Of a stretch of DNA of 64,000 bases, positions 10,641-19,914 are shown piece by piece. Position 1 is the first letter of the stretch; each line of letters starts with the position of its first letter. Made by a program: the position numbers and the translations under genes. This stretch comes from Strigamia acuminata. Taxonomy: Eukaryota; Arthropoda; Chilopoda; Geophilomorpha; Linotaeniidae. The notes beneath the pieces were generated by a model. The model saw nothing but the letters and a program-made list of their open reading frames with translations, had not been told where the DNA came from and searched no databases. Where the stretch lies: positions 49,794,581-49,858,580 of the forward strand of contig OX442314.1 of assembly GCA_949358305.1 (NCBI GenBank), written 5' to 3'.

Positions 10641-11128
10641 GCGGAGTCATAGTGAGCCAGAGTATATGTAAAAACTGCATTTACAGAGTAGTAAGACAAA
10701 CAAAAATTTATTTATTCTAATGCAGAAATCATTTATCACATTTGCAGGTAGGCCATTTTGCCTTTTTCCAATACAGCAAATGAAACTAGCGTTGCCTAAG
10801 TGAAAAATGAATTTTGAATCTCGTGGGCACAATTGTGTTTTTTTGAACTTTTTTTTGCCAAGCGCAAACAGCAACTAACTAATAATACAATTTCGATCAA
10901 AAAGGTAAACTAATATAGAGAAAGAAAAATGATACATATTAAATGACACACAAACACATGCATGATACACTATACTATGACTAACAAGTAAGCAATATTC
11001 ATATGACAAATAGGAATTTAACACTTCTAGGATATTACTCGTATTACTAACAATTATTAGGAAACTTTTATGAAAGAAAATGACAAAAAAAAGTGTGAAT
11101 CTCACACTCCTGTACGCTTTTTGCAGAC
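10641..11128. other. AT-rich stretch, no supported gene
   Basis: Two minus-strand frames of about 75 codons are low-complexity or hydrophobic, with no recognised motif and no splice partners. Confidence 0.45.
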
Positions 11129-11410
11129 TTAATCCCGATGCAGCTCGTTATTGCCCATAGTCAAGACTATTATACCGAAAGCCTCATTCTTTTTCTTAGT
11201 CCACTTCTTATGCCCGGCGTCCTTGACGTCAAAATCAGCTACTCCCTGAACCGGTTTCGCGGGTTCATCGGCTGTGAGAAAATTTATTTCTTGATTTTTC
11301 TTCTGCGGTAAATCGCCTGCAACAGTCTTTTTTCGAGTTTTGGTGGGTGCGTGATTTTGCTGTACATAAAGTTGTTGTACCGAGTCTCTAATTTTTTTAC
11401 TCGAAACTGC
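11129..11410 (-). pseudogene. Copia Gag-like coding fragment
   Basis: No ATG is present, but the minus strand stays open for about 93 codons to a TAA at 11129-11131. It reads KIRDSVQQLYVQQNHAPTK, TVAGDLPQKKNQEINF, GVADFDVKDAGHKKWTKKKN and EAFGIIVLTMGNNELHRD. The W-x-K-K-(x)n-A-x-G-I-I-x-L-x-(x)4-L pattern resembles the N-terminal part of Gag from copia-type retrotransposons. It lies inside the inverted duplication between transposon remnants. A host exon is the alternative. Confidence 0.4.
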
Positions 11411-11512
11411 CGATGAGAACTAAATCTAAATTTAAATAGATAAATATTTTTAAACAAATTTAGAAATTTTTTTTTAAAAATGACATTGTTAAAACTAAAG
11501 ACCCGGTATGTC

Positions 11513-11703
11513 CAGTGGCGGATCTAGCACCGGGCCACTAAATTCTAGGGGGCCCCCAAGACGCAAGGCAATGTACTAAAAAAAAAAAAAAAAAGGTTGC
11601 TAAAAAAAAGAAAAAAGAAGGAAGGTTGCTATTGAAAATTTCAATAAAGGGGCCCTAAAAAAATCTCAAGCCCCGGGCCCCTGAAAAGCTCGATCCGCCC
11701 CTG
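11513..11703 (+). mobile_element. hAT-type MITE, 191 bp
   Basis: The left end CAGTGGCGGATCTAGC pairs with the right end GCTCGATCCGCCCCTG, and GGGCCC-rich subterminal segments also pair. It is flanked by 8-bp direct repeats GGTATGTC (11505-11512) and GGTATGCC (11704-11711), differing at one base, as expected for an old hAT insertion. The interior holds an A-run and a repeated GGTTGCTA. No coding capacity. Confidence 0.85.
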
Positions 11704-11789
11704 GGTATGCCTCTTGACGAAACCCTGGATTGAATTTTCTAATGCTATAGCCGAACCTAATCAACTTTCAGAAAAGACATTTGCTTGTT

Positions 11790-12052
11790 CACGTTTGGTC
11801 GATTTTTTAATCAATTTTTTGGTCGATTGTTTAATCGATTTTTGGTCGATTTTCTAATCGATTTTTGGTCGATTTTCTAATCGATTCTTGGTCGATTTTC
11901 TAATCGATTTTTGGTCGATTTTCTAATCGATTCTTGGTCGATTTTCTAATCGATTTTTGGTCGATTTTCTAATCGATTTTTGGTCGATTTTCTAATCGAT
12001 TTTTGGTCGATTTTCTAATCGATTTTTGGTCGATTATTTTGTCGATTTTTCG
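11790..12052 (+). repeat. 23-bp minisatellite
   Basis: About eleven copies of a unit combining TTGGTCGATTTTC with TAATCGATT; every unit contains two CGAT cores (TCGAT and ATCGAT), giving a dense ladder of short palindromes. Confidence 0.85.
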
Positions 12053-12380
12053 GTATTTTCTTCAAACGGATTTAGATCATGAAAGAAGTGTTCTACTAAT
12101 TCTCCAGTAACGTTGGAGATGATTATGTTGATTGCAACCTGCTCCACAATTTCTTTGTAAATTTTTGCAACGGACATGTTCCGAGCTGAAACTGAATAGA
12201 ACATGTCATTAAGAAAGTGTGAAAAGAGCTATGAGCTATCGTAGTTTGGCTCTTACAAACTCAAGCAAGTTCCAAAAACAACTCACTTCCTAGGTAAAAA
12301 AAAATTCGACATGCTATGCAATAAAGTATTTTCAAAAAATTATCAAAAAATTATCAAATTCTGTATAATTTTGCAGCAAA

Positions 12381-12530
12381 ATGATAACCTTTTCTTCAGA
12401 AAAAGGCAAAACCTTTTTATCCTTGTTTGAGTTGCTCTATCTGCCATTGAGTGAACATGTGGCCAATTTATTACGGCTAAATACCAATCTTGCTACTTGT
12501 CTAGCAAAGATTGAGGGAGAATTGCTAAAT
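12381..12530 (-). pseudogene. BEN-domain-like fragment, second copy
   Basis: The reverse complement matches 160-300 closely: IFARQVARLVFS, NKLATCSLNGR, an in-frame TAG, then NSNKDKKVLPFSEEK. The shared stop implies a common non-functional ancestor or a non-coding role. It lies just downstream of the Merlin transposase on the same strand. Confidence 0.42.
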
Positions 12531-12597
12531 GATTTCTCATTTTCAAGTTGCAATTTACCTAACATCACACCATTTCCAATTTCAACCTAAAAATGAA

Positions 12598-12682
12598 TAT
12601 AAAAGAGATAAAATGAAATAATGAATATAAAAGAGATTAAATGAAATAATTAATGTAAAACGGATTAAATGAAATAATGAAA
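12598..12682. repeat. Short tandem repeat, about 29 bp x 3
   Basis: Three imperfect copies built on TAAATGAAATAATGAATATAA. Confidence 0.6.
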
Positions 12683-12684
12683 AG

Positions 12685-13615
12685 TCATTCAAAAGAAATT
12701 TCCAAGTTTTCAACTACTACTTCATCAATATCAGGTTCAATCGGTTTCAATGGGTTGTACAAATTTCCTGCAGCTTCTAAAAATGCTAGTGTTGAGTCCC
12801 TTATTTCCATTTTACAACTTTTCATGAACATATATTTAGCTAAATAACCTGGAAATATACTGTTGTTTAGTGATTGTTTATTTAAAACGAGATTTTTCTT
12901 TTATCTACCTGCAAAGAACGCTTTCTTGCGAGAATAATTTGGTAAAGCTTGTTTTGCATGCCGCCATGTACTTTCGATTGTGTTGGTGTGGGCACCGGTT
13001 TCTGGATCTTTATAGTTTATTGAATGATTTACAGTTAAATGTTGGAAACCTTTCTCTTCCAGGAAATTGTATGCTTTCCAACAATCGGAAATAATGGTCG
13101 TTTTTGGCAGTATATATTGCTGTATAATTTTTAAAAGGGTGTGGGTGTCTCTTTTTTCCACAGTGACCAGAAATAGTTTTCCTGTCCCTCGTTCAATCCC
13201 ACCAAACACCCATTGGCTTTTGACTCTGTGTCCTAAAGGATTAGCAGAAATTTAGTGGGTGTATCATAAAGAAACAATAATAAGTGGAAGCTCTGTAGTA
13301 TTTTCTTCTGCCAAATTTTGATTCATCAATTTCTACGATCGATCCTCCTTCTCCAATTTTTTGCGACGGGTTTAGTAACGCGTCAAAGACAACCTCTCTG
13401 CTAAAACTGGACCAGTCGACAGCTGTTTTTGAACTAATCCTTAATTGTTTTATAATAAAATTTAACGGTACATTATCCATCCATAAATTTGCAAAGGCCA
13501 CAATTTCAAAAATCGATGAGTGTGATTTTGCAAAGAAAGTTGACTTCCTTAACTTATCCTTCAATGTCACGATTACTTGGTGATATCGTACAGAGAGAGT
13601 GTAGCTGCACTATCA
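12685..13615 (-). CDS. Merlin / IS1595-like DDE transposase, three exons
   Basis: Read on the minus strand. Exon 1 (about 13615 down to 13291) carries STFFAKSHSSIFEIV, a helix-turn-helix-like stretch and IVEIDESKFGRRKYYR, with the first catalytic Asp. Exon 2 (13232-12909) carries WVFGGIERGTGKLFLV, the second Asp in IISDCWKAYN and the Glu in HTNTIESTW. Exon 3 (12848-12685) reads GYLAKYMFMK then DSTLAFLEAAGNLYNP and ends at TGA. The intron 12849-12908 (60 bp) has GT-AG ends and restores the frame exactly. The first intron (13233-13290) has a good AG acceptor, but its donor reads CT where GT is expected. The complete DDE triad and family layout match eukaryotic Merlin elements, related to bacterial IS1595/IS1016. 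The N-terminal exon has no clear ATG, so the gene may be incomplete or inactive. Confidence 0.75.
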
Positions 13616-14083
13616 GAACACATGTAACTTACACGATGTCAACATGCTTGAACGCCATACAAGCTGCGGTGAAGGCTAAATGCGTGTACACAATAAAGCT
13701 GCATTCGAAAAGCGAGCTTAAAAGTGCAGTTAAGCATTTTTCATTCAGCCTGTAAAGCGTAATTGAACACTGCATTATTTTTTCACACTGTTGTGTTAAG
13801 AAACGTTTATTTTAAAAGTTGACCAACTCTTTTTATTCTACACTTACAGTCTTTTCTTTCTCTTACATGCACAAGTACAGTTCGAAGTACCAGTGGCAGA
13901 TGATTGGTATTGTGAGCAAAGTTTTTTTTAAAAAAAAAAAATTTTGCTATTTTATTTTCTTCAAAACTTATTTTTATTTCCCAATTTTTTTTTACGCCTG
14001 GTTGACAGTCGGGTAATTTTGTAAATTTATTTCGGAAACCCTCGCGATAAAAGGTAAAAAGAAAACCAGAAATATTTGTTAGT
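13616..14083. other. Spacer between transposase and right arm
   Basis: Holds a T/A-rich stretch near 13920-13990 and short unsupported frames. No Merlin terminal repeat could be identified by eye. Confidence 0.4.
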
Positions 14084-15310
14084 TCAAAGATTGGTTCTGT
14101 CATTTATTACGTATGGCCGTGTTTTTCGGATTGTAAACCCCGTATACTGTAACTGTCACGATGGCGGTAGCACGTCGGAAATTGGAGGCACACAGGCAGG
14201 TTGTATTTGCTCGTATTCTCGATGGATTACATTGTCAAACAAGTCTGAAATTGATTCGAAGATTTATTTTTGCAGCACTGACAATAGTATGGGTTTAAAT
14301 TCGAAACTGCTAAAATCTGAATTCAAAGGATTAATTAGTTTGAAGATTGCTTATATTATTACTTATTGTTCGTGCTTTATCGAATTAAAACCCTGTATTA
14401 TCATTATGCGGGGTTTACAACCGTCACAATGGAATTTACACGTTGGAGGCACGCCGGCATTTGGTTGTATTCCGATGGTTTTTTTCTCATGAATTTGTAT
14501 GAGCGTTTTACTTTTCTGCAATTTTAGCTCGAGTATTTGTATTACTGGTGCTCTTGTTTTTTCGGTTAAAAACGAGAGAAATTTGCAAAGGATAGTAAAT
14601 TTGGTTCTGATTGAAATTTGTCATGACAATTTTGAAGTCCAATGCACAGTAATTTAAAATATTTTCGGAAAGGTTTGAATTTTTTTAAATGTTGCTTATT
14701 GAACCAAGAGTGAGCTCTTGCTACTGCAAAATTGTGGAGAGCAACTCAATTTGGATGATACAAATGTAGAATTAGAAGTTTCTGTCGAGTACTGTAAGAC
14801 TGCATTCGCACATGCATGCAGCATGTATGTACTTGCCATTGTATTGTAAGCCCGCATTCCCTGATGAATGTGGCATTTACTAAAGCTTTAAACTTTATAT
14901 TTTTCTACTTCAATTTTCATCACTCTCATCGAATCTTTTGTGACTTTTACAGTCAAAAACAATCTAAAAGCTTGCCCTTTATGCTGGCACGGTGTTTGAC
15001 TTAGGTTGACGCCATGCAAGTCGCGATCTGTGGGACGACTTTCTTAAGTAAGCAAAGTTACGACGTCCATACAGTATCACAGTAAGTTTTATCTCGTTAA
15101 CTTAAACGATTTTACATTAATCAAATAAATGATGCATAGAAAGTGTCATTGATGAAGGGAGGGACGTAATTTAGGGATGATCAGGATGTCCCAAATTAAC
15201 TACATTTTTCCAAATATAATTTAAAACATGAGATTGAGAATAAAATATTAATAAATTCAAACAATAATTCAACAAAATTTATGAAAACACTAAATAAAAA
15301 AATTGGTTTC
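14084..15310 (-). repeat. Right arm of the large inverted duplication
   Basis: Inverted match of 5735-5990 and 7255-8357. The inner edge is the TCAAAGATTGGTTCT block. Outward it contains the GGAGGCAC-C-GGC blocks, TGTGGAGAGCAACTCAATTTG, GCATGCAGCATG, the GTGGCATTTACTAAAGC block, a GATCTGTGGGACGACTTTC block, and AACAATAATTCAACAAAATT near 15290. The copies have diverged noticeably, so the duplication is not recent. Confidence 0.75.
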
Positions 15311-15496
15311 ATATAGAGACAAAACATGTGCCCCTTTAATCTTAAAAAAATATAAACAAAACAATGCTAGAAAATATAAAACTAGCGTTGTTTAAATGGG
15401 TTTTCTTTACGGTTTGATTCAAAATCTCTTCTTTTTTTTACAGTGAAATCTCAGAGAAGACAAATCAGCGCTCAATAACCCAAGCAGAGGTACCAA

Positions 15497-16044
15497 ATGT
15501 CTTCGGATATGTCCCAAATGGACTTAACCTTACATCCAGCGCAGCAAGCCACGGCGTTGTCTCAAACGCAGGCGTCACAAGGCCAACCGCAACAGTTTAA
15601 GCGCTACTTACAAGTCGAAGATGCACTTTTGTACCTGGATCAAGTTAAATTTCGATTCGAGAGCCAACCGAAAATGTACAATGATTTCTTGGATATCATG
15701 AAAGAATTTAAGTCGCGAAGGTTTGTAGTGAAGAATATGCGTTCATCATCCGTTTATTTCAATTGATTTGTTCTGTTTTTCTAGTATTGACACTCCCGGA
15801 GTGATTTCGAGGGTTTCGACCCTTTTTAAAGGCCATTCGGAACTAATCACGGGTTTTAATACTTTTTTACCTTCGGGCTATGAAATTGAAGTGCAGTCGA
15901 ACGACCAAGTCAATTTCAGCGTACCTGGGTCGCAAACGACTGTGGTGTGTACGGGTACTCCAGAATACCGCTTCGGTGAGTTGGATTAGTTGAAAACGTG
16001 TGCTAAAAGTTGGACTTTTGTCGTTTATTGTTGCAGAAAGGTAG
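15497..16044 (+). CDS. PAH1-only SIN3-like protein, spliced gene
   Basis: Three exons can be joined: 15497-15720, 15785-15975 and 16037-16044, predicting about 140 residues. Both introns (64 and 61 bp) have GT-AG ends and keep frame. After a Gln/Ser/Thr-rich start ([17 protein letters not shown]), the protein carries a full paired amphipathic helix 1: [31 protein letters not shown] across the first splice, [18 protein letters not shown] and [18 protein letters not shown]. In SIN3 corepressors PAH1 binds short helices of transcription factors. The third exon stops after two codons (TAG 16042-16044), and AATAAA words follow at 16158 and 16199. A leader intron acceptor ends at 15443, and an in-frame TAA precedes the ATG. 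All other SIN3 domains are absent here. It is either a truncated duplicate or a stand-alone PAH protein. Confidence 0.7.
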
Positions 16045-16105
16045 CGCAGATGTATTTATGGAGTCATAATTTACTCGGGCCTTGACCAGAGTAAATTGTG
16101 ACACG

Positions 16106-16141
16106 TGATGTTGTCCGTGATGTTGTCCGTGATGTTGTCCC
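16106..16141 (+). repeat. 12-bp triplication in the 3' region of the PAH1 gene
   Basis: GTGATGTTGTCC occurs three times in a row, 60 bases after the predicted stop. Confidence 0.8.
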
Positions 16142-16295
16142 TGGCACCCAGTAGGAATAAACTTGAATAAACTGTTAGACCGCTGGTTGAATTTTATAAA
16201 TAAATGCATTTATAAGTTTCAGTTAATTTAATTTGTGCTTTATGTGGTGGCCTTTTGTGACGCTGGCTGGCTTTAATTATTTTATGCTGTTCTTA

Positions 16296-16826
16296 TAGGG
16301 TTTCTCTACCGGTAAATAGCGGTATCAAAAACTGGTATTTGTCAAGAAAATACCGAATACCGAACAACGTCTTTAAGTCGGTATTTTTACCGGTTTTTTC
16401 TGTTAGGTATCAATGCAATAGTGACATTTATAATGCAGGTTGAATGAGATTTTTTTAAACATTAAAATGCAAAGTTATTGACTTTTTAGCTTAAAAATGA
16501 AAATTTATTGATTTTTTTAACTTCCAAATGAGAATTTACCGAATTTCTTAACTTAAAAAATCTTATAAACTTAATTTATCAATTTAAAAAAAAAAGAATT
16601 CTTAATTTCAACTAATAAAACCAACACCTGATAACAAAACAATCCCACATTCATCAAACTTCTACAACACATTGAAAATAATATTTAAAAAAAAATAAAC
16701 AAAAATTACAATTAAAACATTACAATTAAAATAAAAGTATTTTACATTAGCTATATTATTTTACTTAATTACTGAAAAATACCAGTTTACCGGTTTTTCC
16801 AAAAGCCCTGATTTTGAGAAACCCTA
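16296..16826 (+). mobile_element. MITE with TAGGGTTTCTC ends
   Basis: The left end TAGGGTTTCTC pairs with GAGAAACCCTA at the right end. Inside both ends lie further paired motifs (ACCGGTAAA against TTTACCGGT; CGGTATTTTTACCGGTTTTT near 16379). The terminal motif and about 530-bp size suit a hAT-like non-autonomous element. A clean 8-bp target duplication was not seen. The interior is A/T-rich and non-coding. Confidence 0.65.
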
Positions 16827-16950
16827 GCTATAGCCCCAGTTTCTCGATATATTTTTTTGTAAAATAAAAAACATAGCTCGTTTCAGCGTTTCCGAGATAA
16901 CTTGTCATGCATTTCGTTACTAAATACTGGGTGAATTATATACTTTTAAT

Positions 16951-17802
16951 GGGTCGGGGCTTTGCCAGCGTCGAAATTCGCCAGCTTCTCGTGCTGTAGC
17001 GTCAGTTTATTATTATTATTATTTAGTTTTATTTGATTTTAGCCAGCGCTTTAAACTTCAGCGTTTATTTAAATTCAGGGTTTTGGTTTACAGGTGAATT
17101 CAACGGGTTGTGGGGATTTCTGCAGCGGTACTGGTACAGATACACAGTACTTTTCGTACCACACCACTTTACTTTAGATAAAATTTCTCAAATGTACCAA
17201 AATTTTACAAAACCTAGCAAAATTTTACAACGTGTAGCAAAATTTTACAACGTGTAGCAAAATTTTACAAAATCTAGCAAAAGTGCACAAAACCTTGCAA
17301 AATCTAGCTGAAAAAATTCAAAAAGAACCACAATCTGAAATTCAGGAATGACTAGTGCAATCAAACCTGGTGAATTGGAACACAAATTGATTAAAATCGC
17401 AAATGTCTCGAGAACGCAGGCTCGGATTGTCAAAAACTAAACACCAAACGAAAGAGCGGTAAAAACTGCACCAGAAACATTAATGAAACAAATACTACAC
17501 ATGTGGGTCACCCGGTATATCTGGCGTGAACGTGTAACGTTTACGCGACGTGTTACGTGAGAAAACGAACGCTGGCGGTCAAAACGCTGGCACAGAGTGA
17601 CGCTGGCAAAAAAAACGCTGGCACAATAAACGCTGGCAGTATAGACGCTGGCAATAACAAGGCTGGCACAAAACTGAATATAAAATTATTTATTTATTTA
17701 TAAAGGACGCTCAAAACCCAATAAGCTGGCAAAAGAAAAAAAAACAACAAAGGCTGAAAATATCCACGCTGGCAGCCTTAGTCGCTGGCAACGCACCACA
17801 CC
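16951..17802 (+). mobile_element. Non-autonomous DNA transposon with GCCAGCG arrays, copy 1
   Basis: Flanked by exact 8-bp target duplications CTTTTAAT (16943-16950 and 17803-17810). Imperfect terminal repeats are GGGTCGGGGCTTTGCCAGCG at the left and, in complement, GGTGTGGTGCGTTGCCAGCG at the right. GCCAGC(G) motifs point inward on the left, and about ten CGCTGGC motifs crowd the right 250 bp. The 8-bp duplication and many subterminal motifs are typical of hAT-type elements whose transposase binds subterminal repeats. The core (17100-17530) includes a reiterated AGCAAAATTTTACAA stretch and no recognised gene. The same family recurs at 37071-38180 with a different core. Confidence 0.85.
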
Positions 17803-17810
17803 CTTTTAAT

Positions 17811-18360
17811 ACAGAAAGAAATTTAAAAATTATGTGAGATTATTAAACTGGCACATGTGTGGGTGAAAAATATGAATTTTTAATTTTTTAAAATTTTTTT
17901 TTGATCTAATTTTTTAATTTCTCATTTCCTCCCATCAATTAATATTTTTTTCTTCATCTTTTATCTTTTATTCTTTAGTTTACAAATTAGATTCAAACAT
18001 TGCTTTTAATATTTCTTGAAATAGTTCGAAATTCCACCATCAGATTTCCCCTTCATGGAAGAAGTTATTTTTATTTCACCCCTTTAGTGTTGTCATTATT
18101 AGAAAAACGAAACTAATTTTTATTTCTGTTGGAATGTTGTGTTTACATTGCAGTATGGCAATGTGGTATTCTGTAGTGTGGTGTCACATGAGTGGCGCCA
18201 ATGATTATTTAGTCTCAACTATGTAGTGTCATATAACCATGACCACCCCATGTACAGTTTTAACCCCCAGTCCTAACAAAGCCACCCATAGAGCAAGACG
18301 TGCTCCGAGTCTCTCCTTCAAGTCAACCCACATCACTAACAATTTCTTCCAAAATCCAAC
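17811..18360 (+). other. Upstream region of the decapeptide-repeat gene
   Basis: AT-rich to about 18140, then more mixed sequence up to the ATG at 18361. No TATA-like box at a convincing distance and no repeat was recognised. A 5' untranslated region starting somewhere after 18240 is plausible. Confidence 0.35.
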
Positions 18361-19057
18361 ATGGGTGAAGTTGTAATACAAGTGATTAATTTATCTGAAA
18401 TTACTTTGGCAGAGAATGAAACCGCTTTGCATGTGAATGAAACTAAAAAATGCTACAAACTCAAGGTAATTTACGAGTAAATTAACATTTTATAAGATTA
18501 ATTTAAAATTTAATTATATTTTTTGCTTTTCTTTGGTAGTTTTGCTCCATGATTGTGTTACAAGAAAGATGGATGATTCTTTCCATCCTTTCCATCTTTT
18601 GTCTTGCTATTGGATACATAATGGGGTGTAAGGATTATTTTAATTTAATTTTTCATTTATTAATTTTTTTAATTTCTTTAATTTTTTTTGTTTCCCTTTA
18701 GTTTTTACACCAAGCATGTTAAACTTAGATGAAAATGCTCCAAGTATGCATAACTTAGATGAAAATGATCCAAGTGTGCATAACTTAGATGAAAATGCTC
18801 CAAGTATGCATAACTTAGATGAAAATGCTCCAAGTGTGCATAACTTAGATGAAAATGCTCCAAGTGTGCATAACTTCGATGAAAATGCTTCAAGTATGCA
18901 TAACTTAGATGAAAATGCTCCAAGTGTGCATAACTTAGATGAAAATGCTCCAAGTATGCATAACTTAGATGTAAATACATCCATCATACCTCTTGTTGCA
19001 AAATCAACTACTATGATTCCATGGCCACTGGCCAAACACATTTTTGCAGATGATTGA
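18361..19057 (+). CDS. Small single-pass membrane protein with NLDENAPS(M/V)H repeats
   Basis: Three exons join in frame: 18361-18465, 18540-18627 and 18702-19057, giving 182 residues. Introns of 74 bp each have GT-AG ends, and phases (0, then 1) agree. Exon 1 encodes 35 residues with two N-x-(S/T) sites. Exon 2 encodes WMILSILSIFCLAIGYIM, a convincing transmembrane helix. Exon 3 encodes nine near-perfect copies of the decapeptide NLDENAPS-M/V-H, then a short tail ending FADD before TGA. The acidic repeats are probably extracellular or cytosolic depending on topology, which the sequence does not decide. Family not recognised. Several alternations of Met/Val suggest unequal crossover of a 60-bp double unit. 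Element A is inserted in its 3' end. Confidence 0.65.
18718..18970 (+). repeat. 30-bp coding minisatellite
   Basis: Units of AACTTAGATGAAAATGCTCC plus AAGTATGCAT or AAGTGTGCAT lie entirely inside exon 3, each encoding ten residues. Rare variants are GATCC for GCTCC, TTCGAT for TTAGAT and a GCTTC unit. Confidence 0.9.
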
Positions 19058-19132
19058 TCTTTTTATTTTTTTTGTTTTATTTTCTTTTTAATATATTTTT
19101 TTTATAAATTTGTTTGTGTGTGTTTTTTTAAA

Positions 19133-19138
19133 AATAAA
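19133..19138 (+). terminator. Polyadenylation signal AATAAA
   Basis: AATAAA lies 76 bp after the stop of the decapeptide-repeat gene and 2 bp before element A. The AATT target duplicated by element A overlaps its last two bases. Cleavage of the host transcript would now occur in the LTR. Confidence 0.6.
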
Positions 19139-19140
19139 TT

Positions 19141-19814
19141 TGTCACGGGCACGTCTACCCGCCTATTTTTATTTTAGAATAACCCGATCTTATTTCTTAT
19201 AATATTTTCTTGTTTCTCTCACTTGTGATGATTCATCTCACTTACTCATCTTCATTTAATGAATGCGCAATCTGGATGATGCGCATATCATTATTTCGAC
19301 AATTGAACTCCTATTTTCACCTTTCCACCCCCTTCTCTAATTGATCTGACCAGTCACATGACTGAGTTTTCCTCTTTCCAATCATCCTAAGTTTAATCAC
19401 TTCTTCTTATGCTCTCTACTGGATAACACCATTCTCCTTTAGTAACATTTAGATTTAGTCCTCTATTATTTGCGCCTTCAACAAGCGCTCCTACATCTAA
19501 CCCTATTGCGCTATTTTCAATGCCGACATCTTTTATATTATCACTGCCCGATGATATCCCCTTTCCACTCTAGGTTTATATCATCGTGCTTTCATTCTTT
19601 TACGCCTACAAACACCCGTCGTAAGCAAGGAACTGTCCAATATAAATTATGTTAGTCAAACGCGAGTATTAGGTTTCCTGAGTTTCTGGATGTCCACATT
19701 TGAAGGAAACAAGGTTTAGGGAAATCTACGAACTTTGCCCATTACTATTGCGCGAATTAGTTTTTGCGCGATATTTGTTAGGAATTAATTACACCAACGG
19801 AATTAATCGTGACA
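19141..19814 (+). repeat. Element A 5' LTR
   Basis: Starts TGTCACGGGCACG and ends AATCGTGACA. Identical to 34106-34779 except for about two substitutions (A/G near 19398 and T/G near 19562). A TATAAATT word at 19641-19648 is the best promoter candidate. Several TGCGCA/GCGCAA words occur. Confidence 0.95.
19641..19648 (+). promoter_or_regulatory. Candidate TATA box in element A LTR
   Basis: TATAAATT, about 170 bp before the LTR end; the same word is at 34606-34613 in the 3' LTR. Position is compatible with U3/R, but no start site can be fixed from sequence. Confidence 0.35.
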
Positions 19815-19817
19815 ACA

Positions 19818-19837
19818 TGGCGAGCCTGACAGGATTC
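19818..19837 (+). other. Element A primer-binding site
   Basis: Three bases after the LTR, TGGCGAGCCTGACAGGATTC reads as the complement of a tRNA 3' end. It implies CCA, a G discriminator, a 7-base acceptor strand and a T-arm with the conserved GAATC loop edge. The amino-acid identity of the tRNA cannot be fixed by eye. Confidence 0.75.
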
Positions 19838-19914
19838 TCGCTTATTTAGGCTGAAAACGCGCAAGAAAGTTAAGTTTTCGTTTAAATTATTAATCATTTC
19901 ATTATTTTTTCATC

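Noticed and set aside
18716-19057. Decapeptide ORF as a single-exon gene from the ATG at 18716
   Set aside because: An acceptor at 18701 and two upstream exons with matching phases and a transmembrane helix give a better model.
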